This document shows, in pieces, positions 28,348-39,053 of a stretch of DNA of 64,000 bases. Positions within the stretch are counted from its first letter, which is position 1; each line of letters begins with the position of its first letter. Where the stretch lies: NCBI RefSeq assembly GCF_002407205.1, contig NZ_CP023548.1, positions 1,574,501-1,638,500 on the forward strand, in the 5' to 3' direction. The notes beneath the pieces are model-generated. The model was not told the DNA's origin and did no database searches. It worked only from the letters and a program-made list of their open reading frames with translations. Made by a program: the position numbers and the translations under genes. Origin of the DNA: Rhodobacter sp. CZR27 (GTDB lineage Bacteria > Pseudomonadota > Alphaproteobacteria > Rhodobacterales > Rhodobacteraceae).

Positions 28348-29742
28348 ATGCCCGCGAGAACTTTCGATCTGATCGTGATCGGTGCCGGCCCGGGGGGCTA
28401 TGTCTGTGCGATCCGCGCGGCGCAGCTGGGCCTGAACGTCGCCATCGTCGAGCGGGAGAGCCTCGGCGGGATCTGCCTGAACTGGGGCTGCATCCCCACG
28501 AAGGCCATGCTGCGCTCGGCCGAGGTGTTCCACCTGATGCACCGCGCGAAGGAGTTCGGGCTGAGGGCGGAGAACCTGGGCTACGATCTCGACGCGGTGG
28601 TCAAACGCTCGCGCGGGGTGGCGAAGCAGCTGTCCTCGGGCGTGGCGCACCTGATGAAGAAGAACAAGGTGACGGTGGTGATGGGCGAGGCCACGATCCC
28701 CGCCGCCGGCCGCGTGAGCGTGAAGACCGACAAGGGCGCCGAGGATCTGGAGGCTGCCTCCATCGTCATCGCGACCGGCGCGCGGGCCCGCGAACTGCCG
28801 GGGCTGGAGGCCGACGGCGACCTCGTCTGGACCTACCGTCACGCGCTGGAGCCGAAGCGGATGCCGAAGAAGCTGCTGGTGATCGGCTCGGGCGCCATCG
28901 GGATCGAATTCGCGAGCTTCTTCAACACGCTGGGCGCCGACACCACCGTGGTCGAGGTGATGGAGCGCATCCTGCCGGTGGAAGATGCCGAGGTCTCGGC
29001 CTTCGCGAAGAAGGCCTTCCTCAAGCAGGGGATGAAGATCCTCGAGCAAGCCACTGTCCGGAAACTGGATCGCGCCCCCGGCAAGGTCACGGCCCATGTC
29101 GAGTCGGCCGGCAAGACCGAGACGATGGAATTCGACACTGTGATCTCGGCCGTGGGCATCGTCGGCAACACCGAGGGGCTGGGGCTCGAGGCACTGGGCG
29201 TCACCGTGGACCGCACCCATGTCGTGACCGACGAGTTCTGCCGGACGGGGGTCGAGGGCCTTTTCGCCATCGGCGACATCGCAGGCGCGCCTTGGCTGGC
29301 GCACAAGGCCAGCCACGAGGGCGTGATGGTGGCCGAGCTGATCGCGGGCGGCCATCCGCATCCGATCAAGCCGGGCTCCATCGCCGGCTGCACCTATTGC
29401 CAGCCGCAGGTGGCCAGCGTCGGCCTGACCGAGGCGAAGGCGAAGGAAAAGGGCTACGAGGTCAGGGTGGGCCGCTTCCCCTTCATCGGCAACGGCAAGG
29501 CCATTGCGCTCGGCGAGGCCGAGGGCTTCGTCAAGACCGTCTTCGACGCGAAGACCGGCGAACTGCTGGGTGCCCACATGATCGGCGCCGAGGTGACCGA
29601 ACTGATCCAGGGCTATGTCGTCGGCCGCGCGCTGGAAACCACCGAGGCGGAGCTGATGGAGGCGGTCTTCCCGCACCCGACCCTGTCCGAGATGATGCAC
29701 GAATCCGTCCTCGACGCCTACGGACGGGCGCTGCATTTCTGA
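28348..29742 (+). CDS. lpdA: Dihydrolipoyl dehydrogenase (E3)
   Basis: A 464-aa FAD flavoprotein that reoxidises dihydrolipoamide with NAD+ in 2-oxoacid dehydrogenase complexes and glycine cleavage. Visible: FAD dinucleotide motif IGAGPGGYVCA, redox-active Cys43 and Cys48 in GGICLNWGCIPTKAM, the NAD motif VIGSGAIGIEFASFF, the second FAD motif FAIGDIAGAPWLAHKA, and the catalytic His-Glu of FPHPTLSEMMHES at the C-terminus. No E1 or E2 genes are next to it, so its partner complex is not shown by context. An MFS gene starts 13 nt after it. Confidence 0.97.
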   Translation: MPARTFDLIVIGAGPGGYVCAIRAAQLGLNVAIVERESLGGICLNWGCIPTKAMLRSAEVFHLMHRAKEFGLRAENLGYDLDAVVKRSRGVAKQLSSGVAHLMKKNKVTVVMGEATIPAAGRVSVKTDKGAEDLEAASIVIATGARARELPGLEADGDLVWTYRHALEPKRMPKKLLVIGSGAIGIEFASFFNTLGADTTVVEVMERILPVEDAEVSAFAKKAFLKQGMKILEQATVRKLDRAPGKVTAHVESAGKTETMEFDTVISAVGIVGNTEGLGLEALGVTVDRTHVVTDEFCRTGVEGLFAIGDIAGAPWLAHKASHEGVMVAELIAGGHPHPIKPGSIAGCTYCQPQVASVGLTEAKAKEKGYEVRVGRFPFIGNGKAIALGEAEGFVKTVFDAKTGELLGAHMIGAEVTELIQGYVVGRALETTEAELMEAVFPHPTLSEMMHESVLDAYGRALHF

Positions 29743-29755
29743 GGACGGGCTGCGC

Positions 29756-30925
29756 GTGATGCGCGCTTCGCCCATGCTGCAGGTGGTGGTGCTCTGGCTG
29801 GCGGGCCTGGGCGCCGCCGCGCAGTTCTCGAAGGTCGGCGTGATCTTCGAGCACATCGCCCGGGTCTATCCTGCCGCGGGCGAGGTCGCACTCGGCCTCG
29901 TCGTGTCCATCGTGGGCTTTGCCGGGCTGCTGTTCGGCACGACCGCCGGGCTTCTGGTGCAGCGCCTGGGATACCGTCGGGTGCTGGTGACGGCGATGGC
30001 AGCGGGCACCATCCTGTCCTGCCTGCAGGCGCTGCTGCCGCCGCTGCCGGTGATGCTGGCGCTGCGGGCCATCGAGGGCGTGGCGCACCTGGCCATCGTG
30101 GTTGCGGCGCCGGTGATGATCGCCCAGACCGCGCCGGCGGCCCGGCAGGGGCTGGCCATGACGCTGTGGTCGAGCTTCTTTGCCGTCTCCTTCGCCTTCA
30201 CCGCCTGGATCGGCCGGCCGCTGGTCGCGGCCTTCGGCATTCCGCCGCTGTTCCTGATCCATGCGCTCTACATGGCGGGCTGCGCGCTTCTGCTGCGCGC
30301 CCTTCTGCCGGCGGATACGCCGGAGCGGCCGTCGAGACTGGCGCTCGGCACGCTCGTCCGCCAGCACGGCGAGATCTACGCCTCGGCCCGGGTCGCGGCC
30401 CCCGCCATCGGCTTCTTCTGCTATACGCTGGTCTACGTCGCGCTGCTCACGCTGCTGCCGCCGATGACGGACCATGCGGGCCTCCTCGCCTCGGCAATGC
30501 CGCTCACCTCGATTGCCGTGTCGATGACGCTGGGGGTCTGGCTGCTGGGGCGGGTGACGGCCGTGTCGATGGTGCAGGGCGGCTTCGCGGGGGCCATTGT
30601 CGCGATGCTGCTGCTCTGGACGGTCTGGGGGCACCAGCCGGCCATGCTGGCGGCGGCGCTGCTTCTGGCCGGGGCGCTCGGGCTGGTGCAGGGCGCCTCG
30701 TTTGCGGCGATCCCGCAACTTAACCCCGACCGCGAGGGCCGGACCCGCGCGGCGGGTGCGGTGGCGCAGCTGGGAAACCTCGGCACCACCAGCGGGACAC
30801 CGCTGCTGGCGGCGCTTCTCGCCGCGCAGGGTCTGCCGGGGCTGGTGCTGTTCATCATCCTGCCCGCCGCCGCAGGGATCGGGCTGCATCAGTGGCTTTC
30901 CGCCCGCCGCAGGGCCAACGCCTGA
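29756..30925 (+). CDS. MFS transporter (CynX/NimT-like)
   Basis: A 389-aa major facilitator carrier with about 12 helices; the loop 2-3 motif appears as FGTTAGLLVQRLGYRRVLV. It begins at GTG 29756, or at ATG 29759 directly after it; GAGGA lies 10-13 nt upstream, so the GTG is slightly favoured. Substrate unknown. It is separated from lpdA by 13 nt and may be co-transcribed, without obvious functional link. The C-terminus ends with an arginine-rich tail. Confidence 0.86.
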   Translation: MMRASPMLQVVVLWLAGLGAAAQFSKVGVIFEHIARVYPAAGEVALGLVVSIVGFAGLLFGTTAGLLVQRLGYRRVLVTAMAAGTILSCLQALLPPLPVMLALRAIEGVAHLAIVVAAPVMIAQTAPAARQGLAMTLWSSFFAVSFAFTAWIGRPLVAAFGIPPLFLIHALYMAGCALLLRALLPADTPERPSRLALGTLVRQHGEIYASARVAAPAIGFFCYTLVYVALLTLLPPMTDHAGLLASAMPLTSIAVSMTLGVWLLGRVTAVSMVQGGFAGAIVAMLLLWTVWGHQPAMLAAALLLAGALGLVQGASFAAIPQLNPDREGRTRAAGAVAQLGNLGTTSGTPLLAALLAAQGLPGLVLFIILPAAAGIGLHQWLSARRRANA

Positions 30926-30949
30926 AAAATTCCCTGCCATCGCGCGGAA

Positions 30950-30964
30950 GTTCATCCTATGTTC
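30950..30964 (+). promoter_or_regulatory. LexA (SOS) box of uvrA
   Basis: GTTCATCCTATGTTC matches exactly the alphaproteobacterial LexA operator GTTC-N7-GTTC. It lies 70 nt upstream of the uvrA start codon. uvrA is a classic SOS gene in Rhodobacter. Confidence 0.9.
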
Positions 30965-31033
30965 ACTATCGGCGGTTGGAGACTCGGCCGCCTTCCACTA
31001 TCTCTGCCCTCCGGACAATCAGAGGCATGGGCG

Positions 31034-33898
<2,865 letters not shown>

Positions 33899-33923
33899 GC
33901 CCTGCTCCGAGGGTGCGACGCTC

Positions 33924-33984
33924 GGGGGCATCGAGCCCCCTCGCGCCGCGCTGCCGCGGACGGAACCGGAGCCGGTCCGTCCGC
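33924..33984. terminator. tandem GC-rich hairpins between convergent uvrA and DUF2892 genes
   Basis: Two inverted repeats lie in the 97-nt gap: GGGGGC-ATCGA-GCCCCC (33924-33940) and a 13-bp near-perfect repeat at 33956-33984 (arms GCGGACGGAaCCGG and CCGGTCCGTCCGC, one bulged A). No T-runs follow; they may block read-through in both directions. Confidence 0.45.
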
Positions 33985-33995
33985 CTCTGGCGGGG

Positions 33996-34199
33996 TCAGC
34001 CCTTCGTCGGGCAGGTGTTGATGCCGACGATGGAATAGAGCGGGCAGGTCGAGAACAGCCCGGTCAGAAGCGGGACGATGCCGATCAGCAGGAACATGCG
34101 ATAGCTGGCCTCGGGCAGCAGGAAGAAGCCCGCAAGCAGTGCGAGGCCCACCACGATGCGGAGGATGCGGTCGATGCCGCCGACGTTGGTCTTGAACAT
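33996..34199 (-). CDS. DUF2892 (YgaP-type) inner-membrane protein
   Basis: A 67-aa protein with two membrane helices (about residues 12-29 and 35-52) and the DUF2892 signature: an N-terminal NVGGIDRILRIVVG and a C-terminal STCPLYSIVGINTCPTKG with two cysteines. The domain is the membrane part of the rhodanese YgaP in E. coli, linked to sulfane-sulfur handling; the stand-alone form has no proven function. The start at 34199 is supported by AAGGG upstream. The divergent-spaced Crp/Fnr regulator gene upstream (same strand) is likely to control it. Confidence 0.88.
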   Translation of the reverse strand: MFKTNVGGIDRILRIVVGLALLAGFFLLPEASYRMFLLIGIVPLLTGLFSTCPLYSIVGINTCPTKG

Positions 34200-34277
34200 G
34201 GCGTAACCCTTTTCCCTTGGAACCACCCCGGCGCGCGGGGCATGGCACGAGGTTAACCGGATGCGCCGGGCGCCGTC

Positions 34278-34291
34278 TGTGACCTCGTCAC
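34278..34291 (-). promoter_or_regulatory. Crp/Fnr-like palindrome upstream of DUF2892
   Basis: TGTGACCTCGTCAC contains GTGAC-CTC-GTCAC, a perfect 5-bp palindrome resembling CRP half-sites but with a 5-nt rather than 6-nt spacing between TGTGA and TCAC. It lies 79 nt before the DUF2892 start and just after the regulator gene. Confidence 0.4.
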
Positions 34292-34296
34292 CCTTG

Positions 34297-34953
34297 TCAC
34301 TCGGCGCCGTCGGCTGCAGCGATGCGCCGCAAGGCGCCGGTGTCCAGCAGGCGCACGCGGCCGCGGTCGGTCCGGACCCAGCCGCGGCGCGCGAACTGGT
34401 CGAGTCGTCGGGACACGACCTCGCGCGCCGAGCCGATGCGGGTGGCGAGATCGGCCTGAGTGGCGGTGACCTCGCCCGCCTCGGCCATGGACAGGAGCGT
34501 GCTGGCCAGCCGGCTCTCGACGCGCTGGAAGGCCACCCGTTCCAGCACGTGCATCATGGTCTGCATCCGCATGGCGAAGGCGGTGAAGACGAAGCTGCGG
34601 AAGGCGGCGCTGTCGTCCATCAGCCGCAGGAACAGCGGCTTGGGGATCACCACCGCCGTCACATCGGTCGCGGCGATCGCCTCGCCCGTGTAGTGCTCGC
34701 CGCCCATCAGGCCCAGCGTGGTCTGCACGCAGCTCTGCCCCGGTTCGACGGCATAGAGCAGGATCTCGCGCCCCGTGGGGCCGGTGAGGAAGACCTCGAC
34801 CCGTCCCTGCAGCACCACGACGAAGCCCTGCGCCGCGTCGCCGGGGCGGAACATCAGCGTGCCACGGGGAACCGCGACAGGCCGCAGCGCCTCGAGGCGG
34901 CTGCGGGCGTCGGGGGAGAGGTCGGACAGTCCGGGGGCGTCGGTCCAGGTCAT
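34297..34953 (-). CDS. Crp/Fnr family transcriptional regulator
   Basis: A 218-aa regulator. The N-terminal cyclic-nucleotide-binding-fold sensor domain (about 20-125; VPRGTLMFRPGDAAQGFVVV, GQSCVQTTLGLMGG) is followed by the dimerisation helix and a C-terminal winged HTH (about 150-210; TQADLATRIGSAREVVSRRL). No N-terminal cysteine cluster is present, so it is not an FNR-type iron-sulfur oxygen sensor; one Cys (about 74) sits in the sensor domain. The ligand is unknown. ATG 34953 has GGAG upstream. Pairing with DUF2892, a sulfur-linked membrane domain, hints at sulfur or redox sensing (inference). Confidence 0.88.
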   Translation of the reverse strand: MTWTDAPGLSDLSPDARSRLEALRPVAVPRGTLMFRPGDAAQGFVVVLQGRVEVFLTGPTGREILLYAVEPGQSCVQTTLGLMGGEHYTGEAIAATDVTAVVIPKPLFLRLMDDSAAFRSFVFTAFAMRMQTMMHVLERVAFQRVESRLASTLLSMAEAGEVTATQADLATRIGSAREVVSRRLDQFARRGWVRTDRGRVRLLDTGALRRIAAADGAE

Positions 34954-35070
34954 GGCGGCTCCTGCAACGGTCACCTCCATGTCTGGCAGGCGCGGCACGA
35001 GGTCAAGACCGCGGGCGCCGCGACCTTCGGGCGCAAGGGCGGCCGGGTGCACCCCGGCCGCCGCTCTGTC

Positions 35071-36570
35071 TCAGTCCATTGCCTTGAAGTTGAAGGCCGA
35101 GCCTTCCTTGATCCCGCTCGGCCAGCGCGAGGTGATGGTCTTGGTCCGCGTGTAGAAGCGGAAGGCATCCGGCCCGTGCTGGTTCAGGTCGCCGAAGGCC
35201 GATTTCTTCCAGCCGCCGAAGGTATGGTAGGCAAGCGGCACCGGGATCGGCACGTTGATCCCGATCATGCCCACGTTCACCCGGTTGGCGAAGTCGCGCG
35301 CCGCATCGCCGTCGCGGGTGAAGATTGCCGTGCCGTTGCCATATTCGTGATGCATCGCAAGGCCCAGCGCCTCTTCGTAAGAGGCTGCTCGGACGGTCGA
35401 GAGCACCGGGCCGAAGATCTCCTTGCGGTAGATGTCCATCTCGGGGCGGACATGGTCGAAGAGGTGGGGGCCGACGAAGAAGCCGGTCTCGTAGCCCTGC
35501 AGCGCGAAGTTGCGCCCGTCGACCACCAGCTTCGCACCCTGTTCAATTCCCGAATTGACCAGGCGCAGGATGTTTTCCTTGGCCGCCGCGGTCACCACCG
35601 GGCCGTAATCCACGTCGTTGCCGCCGGTATAGGGCCCGACCTTCAGCTTCTCGATCCGCGGGATCAGCCGCTCGATCAGCGCGTCGGCGGTCTCGTCACC
35701 CACCGGCACCGCGACCGAGATCGCCATGCAGCGTTCGCCCGCAGCGCCGTAGCCGGCACCCACCAGCGCATCCGCCGCCTGATCCAGATCGGCGTCGGGC
35801 ATGATGATCATGTGGTTCTTGGCGCCGCCGAAGCACTGCACGCGCTTGCCGTTCGCACAGCCGCGGGAATAGATGTATTCCGCGATCGGGGTGGATCCGA
35901 CGAAGCCGACCGCCTGGATCGTGTGGTTGTCGAGGATGGCGTCCACCGCCTCCTTGTCGCCGTTCACGACCTGCAGGACGCCATCGGGCAGGCCGGCCTC
36001 CTGGAAGATCTCGGCCAGCATCAGCGGCACCGAGGGGTCGCGCTCGGAGGGCTTCAGGATGAAGGCGTTGCCCGCGGCCAGCGCCGGGCCCATCTTCCAC
36101 AGCGGGATCATCGCCGGGAAGTTGAACGGAGTGATGCCCGCGGCCACGCCCAGCGGCTGGCGCATGGAATACATGTCGATGCCGGGGCCTGCGCTGTCGG
36201 TGAACTCGCCCTTCAGCAGGTGCGGCGCGCCGATGCAGAACTCGATCACCTCGAGGCCGCGCTGCACGTCCCCCTTGGCGTCGGGCAGGGTCTTGCCGTG
36301 CTCGCGGCTCAGCGCCTCGGCCAGCTTGTCCATGTCACGGTTCAGAAGGCGGACCACCTCCATCATCACGCGGGCGCGGCGCTGCGGGTTCGTGGCGCCC
36401 CATTTCACCTGCGCCTCGGCGGCCGAGGCCACGGCGGCGTCGAGTTCGCCCTTCGAGGCCAGCGGCACCCGGGCCTGCACCTCGCCGGTGGCCGGGTTGA
36501 AGACCTCGGCGAAGCGGCCCGAGGAGCCCTTGACGTGCTTGCCGTCGATCCAGTGGGTCAGCTCTTGCAT
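35071..36570 (-). CDS. mmsA: CoA-acylating methylmalonate-semialdehyde dehydrogenase
   Basis: MmsA oxidises methylmalonate or malonate semialdehyde to propionyl-CoA or acetyl-CoA with NAD+ and CoA, in valine, thymine and inositol breakdown. The 499-aa aldehyde dehydrogenase has the substrate-loop ITPFNFPAMIPLWKMGPALA, the NAD-binding GFVGSTPIAEYIY, and catalytic Cys281 in AAGERCMAISVAVPVG, the MmsA-type context that differs from other ALDHs by lacking the usual general-base Glu upstream (GGAKNHMIIM instead). Start at 36570 has GGGAGGATT upstream. The LysR-type gene 91 nt away is divergent and probably its regulator. Confidence 0.95.
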   Translation of the reverse strand: MQELTHWIDGKHVKGSSGRFAEVFNPATGEVQARVPLASKGELDAAVASAAEAQVKWGATNPQRRARVMMEVVRLLNRDMDKLAEALSREHGKTLPDAKGDVQRGLEVIEFCIGAPHLLKGEFTDSAGPGIDMYSMRQPLGVAAGITPFNFPAMIPLWKMGPALAAGNAFILKPSERDPSVPLMLAEIFQEAGLPDGVLQVVNGDKEAVDAILDNHTIQAVGFVGSTPIAEYIYSRGCANGKRVQCFGGAKNHMIIMPDADLDQAADALVGAGYGAAGERCMAISVAVPVGDETADALIERLIPRIEKLKVGPYTGGNDVDYGPVVTAAAKENILRLVNSGIEQGAKLVVDGRNFALQGYETGFFVGPHLFDHVRPEMDIYRKEIFGPVLSTVRAASYEEALGLAMHHEYGNGTAIFTRDGDAARDFANRVNVGMIGINVPIPVPLAYHTFGGWKKSAFGDLNQHGPDAFRFYTRTKTITSRWPSGIKEGSAFNFKAMD

Positions 36571-36611
36571 GGAATCCTCCCTTGGTGTGGCGGCAGGATA
36601 GGCTTGCGTTT

Positions 36612-36630
36612 TTGCCGGATAAAGCGGCAA
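36612..36630. promoter_or_regulatory. LysR-type operator between mmsA and its divergent regulator
   Basis: TTGCCG-GATAAAG-CGGCAA is a perfect 6-bp palindrome with a 7-nt centre and contains a T-N11-A core. It lies 32 nt before the LysR gene start and 42 nt before mmsA, the usual place for a LysR autoregulatory/activation site. Confidence 0.65.
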
Positions 36631-36661
36631 GTCTCCAAAAGCGTTTTGCGGAAATGCAGGC

Positions 36662-37570
36662 ATGGACTGGGATGATCTGCGGGTGTTCCTTGCAGTGGCG
36701 CGGGCCGAGAGCCTGTCGGGGGCGGGCAAGGTGCTGAAGCTCGACCCGGCGACGGTCGGGCGACGGGTGGCGCGGCTCGAGGAGGCGCTGGGGGCGCGGC
36801 TGTTTGCCAAGAGCCCGCAGGGCTATGCGCTGACCGAAGCGGGGCAGCGCGTGCTTGCCCATGCGGAACGGGCGGAAGGCGCGATGGTGGCGGCGGCCGA
36901 GGAGGTGCAGGGCGCGGCCGGCCTCACCGGCCAGATCCGCATCGGCGCGCCGGACGGCTGCGCGAACTACCTGCTGCCGCAGGTGCTGGCCCGGATCTGC
37001 GAGGAGAACCCGGGGCTGGAGATGCAGATCGTCGCGCTGCCGCGGGTGTTCAACCTGTCCAAGCGCGAGGCCGACATGGCGATCGGGGTCAGCCGTCCCG
37101 AGGCCGGGCGGCTTCGCGTGCAGAAGCTGGCTACCTATCATCTGCATCTGGCCGCCAGCCGGGACTATCTGGCGCGCCACCCGCCGATCCGGTCGCTCGA
37201 CGATCTCCGGCAGCACCGTCTGGTCGGCTACATCCCCGACATGATCTTCGACAAGGAACTCGACTACCTGACCGGCCTCGGCTCCGGCTCGGTGCCCTTC
37301 GCCTCGAATTCGGTGTCGGTGCAGCTCAATTGGCTGCGCGCCGGGGCGGGCGTCGGCATCGTGCACGATTTCGCCATGCCCTCGGCGCCGGAACTGGTGA
37401 AGGTCCTGACGGAAAGTCTCAGTCTGACGCGGACCTTCTGGCTGATCCGGCATCAGGACGATGCGCGGATGGAACGGCTGAACCGGTTCGCCGAGGCCCT
37501 TGCACAGGGCATTCGCCGCGAGGTCCTACGTCTGGAGGGCATGACTCGCCCGCAAATTGCGTTAGACTGA
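36662..37570 (+). CDS. LysR-type regulator (probable regulator of mmsA)
   Basis: A 302-aa LysR regulator: winged HTH at residues 1-60 (DDLRVFLAVARAESLSGAGKVL, ATVGRRVARLEEALGARLF) and a periplasmic-binding-protein-like effector domain (about 90-290). It begins with MDWDDLR, typical of the group acting next to aldehyde dehydrogenase genes. It is divergent from mmsA with a shared 91-nt promoter containing a perfect palindrome. The likely effector is a valine/propionate pathway metabolite (inference). Confidence 0.92.
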   Translation: MDWDDLRVFLAVARAESLSGAGKVLKLDPATVGRRVARLEEALGARLFAKSPQGYALTEAGQRVLAHAERAEGAMVAAAEEVQGAAGLTGQIRIGAPDGCANYLLPQVLARICEENPGLEMQIVALPRVFNLSKREADMAIGVSRPEAGRLRVQKLATYHLHLAASRDYLARHPPIRSLDDLRQHRLVGYIPDMIFDKELDYLTGLGSGSVPFASNSVSVQLNWLRAGAGVGIVHDFAMPSAPELVKVLTESLSLTRTFWLIRHQDDARMERLNRFAEALAQGIRREVLRLEGMTRPQIALD

Positions 37571-37604
37571 CTCTCGGATGGAGAATTCGGGAGGAGGCCC
37601 GCCA

Positions 37605-38039
37605 ATGCTCGTTCAACAGATCCTGAAGACGAAGTCGGATGACGGTGTGGTGACGGTTCCACCGGACATGAGCGTCGGCAAGATGGTCGAACTGCTCGGC
37701 GCGCGCCGGATCGGCGCGGTCGTGGTCTCGCGGGATGGCAAGCGGCCCGAGGGGATGGTGTCGGAACGCGACATCGTCCGGGAACTCGGGCGCCGCGGGC
37801 TGACGATCCTCGCGGACCGGGTCGAGACGATCATGACGGCGAAGATCGTCACCTGCACCTGCGCCGACGACGCCGAGGCGGTGATGCAGATGATGACCGA
37901 GGGCCGGTTCCGGCACCTTCCGGTGATGGCCGAGGACGAGATGGTGGGCCTCATCTCGATCGGCGACGTGGTGAAGGCGCGGCTGTCGGAACTGTCGATG
38001 GAGAAGGACGCGCTGGAAGGCATGATCAAGGGATTCTGA
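37605..38039 (+). CDS. CBS-pair domain protein
   Basis: A 144-aa protein made of two CBS motifs (about 8-65 and 75-135) and little else. The first contains VTVPPDMSVGKMVELLGARRIGAVVV and the second VTCTCADDAEAVMQMMTEGRFRHLPVM. CBS pairs bind adenosine ligands (AMP, ATP, SAM, NAD). This stand-alone type is common in alphaproteobacteria and its target is unknown. I chose ATG 37605, 7 nt after GAGGAGG, over the in-frame ATG at 37578 which has no ribosome-binding site. Confidence 0.92.
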   Translation: MLVQQILKTKSDDGVVTVPPDMSVGKMVELLGARRIGAVVVSRDGKRPEGMVSERDIVRELGRRGLTILADRVETIMTAKIVTCTCADDAEAVMQMMTEGRFRHLPVMAEDEMVGLISIGDVVKARLSELSMEKDALEGMIKGF

Positions 38040-38109
38040 CGCGCTTTTTGGGGCTTGCATCCCGGGACGCGATGCGTTTGCGTTCCCTCGACCAATTGGG
38101 GGAGGCATC

Positions 38110-38601
38110 ATGCGCATCGGACTTTATCCCGGCACCTTCGATCCGCTGACCCTCGGGCATCTGGACATCATCCAGCGCGCCATGGCGCTGGTCGACCGTC
38201 TGGTGATCGGCGTCGCGATCAACCGGGACAAGGGGCCGCTGTTCACGCTCGAGGAACGTGTGCGCATGGTCGAGACCGAATGCCGGGCCATCGTCGCCGC
38301 CAACGGGGGCGAGATCGTGGTGCATCCATTCGAGAACCTGCTGATCGACTGCGCGCGCGACGTAGGCGCCACGGTGATCCTGCGCGGCCTGCGGGCGGTG
38401 GCGGATTTCGAATACGAGTTCCAGATGGTTGGCATGAACCGCGCGCTCGACGCCGGGATCGAGACGGTCTTCCTGATGGCGGATGCCCGCCGTCAGGCCA
38501 TTGCCTCCAAGCTGGTGAAGGAGATCGCCCGGCTCGGCGGCGACGTCTCGAGCTTTGTCACGCCCGAGGTCGGCGCCGCATTGATCGCCAAGTATCGCTA
38601 G
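38110..38601 (+). CDS. coaD: Pantetheine-phosphate adenylyltransferase
   Basis: CoaD adenylates 4'-phosphopantetheine to dephospho-CoA, the penultimate step of coenzyme A synthesis. The 163-aa nucleotidyltransferase has the T/HxGH motif in YPGTFDPLTLGHLDII, the substrate-binding GLRAVADFEYEFQMVGMNR around 97-115, and the ISSS/T-like C-terminal motif replaced here by ASKLVKEIARLGGDVSSF. Length is normal. GGGGGAGG-type ribosome-binding site precedes ATG 38110. Confidence 0.97.
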   Translation: MRIGLYPGTFDPLTLGHLDIIQRAMALVDRLVIGVAINRDKGPLFTLEERVRMVETECRAIVAANGGEIVVHPFENLLIDCARDVGATVILRGLRAVADFEYEFQMVGMNRALDAGIETVFLMADARRQAIASKLVKEIARLGGDVSSFVTPEVGAALIAKYR

Positions 38602-38730
38602 CTTCGGCCGGCAGGGGCCACCGGTCGCGCCCGGCCGGCGCAGGCCCTGCAGAGAAGGGCTGACCGCAGGCGGCACCACTCCTGGGTTGTCTGTCCGGAA
38701 CTGGTCAGGGCCAAAGACGCGAGGACAGGA

Positions 38731-38886
38731 TCAGCCCCAGATCGCCCGGCGCGCGGTGGCGTCGACGTCGTGGATGTCGAGATCGACCAGCGTGCTGGCC
38801 GGCAGGCGGGCAAGCGCGGCCCGGGTGGTGCGATAGCGCGCCTGATTGCGGGCGGCCGTCAGGATCGGCTGGAACAGGGTCTTCAT
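38731..38886 (-). CDS. DUF1127 small protein (51 aa)
   Basis: Reading the minus strand from ATG 38886, a 51-codon frame encodes a basic N-terminal half (MKTLFQPILTAARNQARYRT) and the DUF1127 (YjiS-like) core TTRAALARLPASTLVDLDIHD followed by DATARRAIWG. AAAGGA lies upstream of the ATG. DUF1127 proteins are short, Arg-rich and often stress induced; one member in Cereibacter sphaeroides is the RNA-binding CcaF1. This copy is isolated between coaD and gap. Its function is unknown. Confidence 0.8.
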   Translation of the reverse strand: MKTLFQPILTAARNQARYRTTRAALARLPASTLVDLDIHDVDATARRAIWG

Positions 38887-39005
38887 GATTTGGGTCCTTT
38901 GGTTGGTCGCTTTCCTCCTCGGGCTCTAATTGCACCCTGAGGACGGCGCCAACAACCGCCAAGCCCGCCCTGCTGCCATGCAGCATGCGCAAGGGCCGCA
39001 AAGGA

Positions 39006-39031
39006 AAGGGGCGGCCCGCAGGCCGCCCCTT
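39006..39031 (-). terminator. intrinsic terminator of gap
   Basis: AAGGGGCGGCC (39006-39016), loop CGCA, GGCCGCCCCTT (39021-39031): a perfect 11-bp stem starting 22 nt after the gap stop. On the minus strand it is followed by tttccttt, a T-rich tail. Confidence 0.85.
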
Positions 39032-39053
39032 CGATCCCCGGCTGGGTCCGAAC

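Noticed and set aside
38971..39000. TGCTG-CCATG-CAGCA hairpin between the DUF1127 gene and gap
   Set aside because: Short stem, no T-run and no clear relation to a start codon; the gap terminator right next to it explains the region better.
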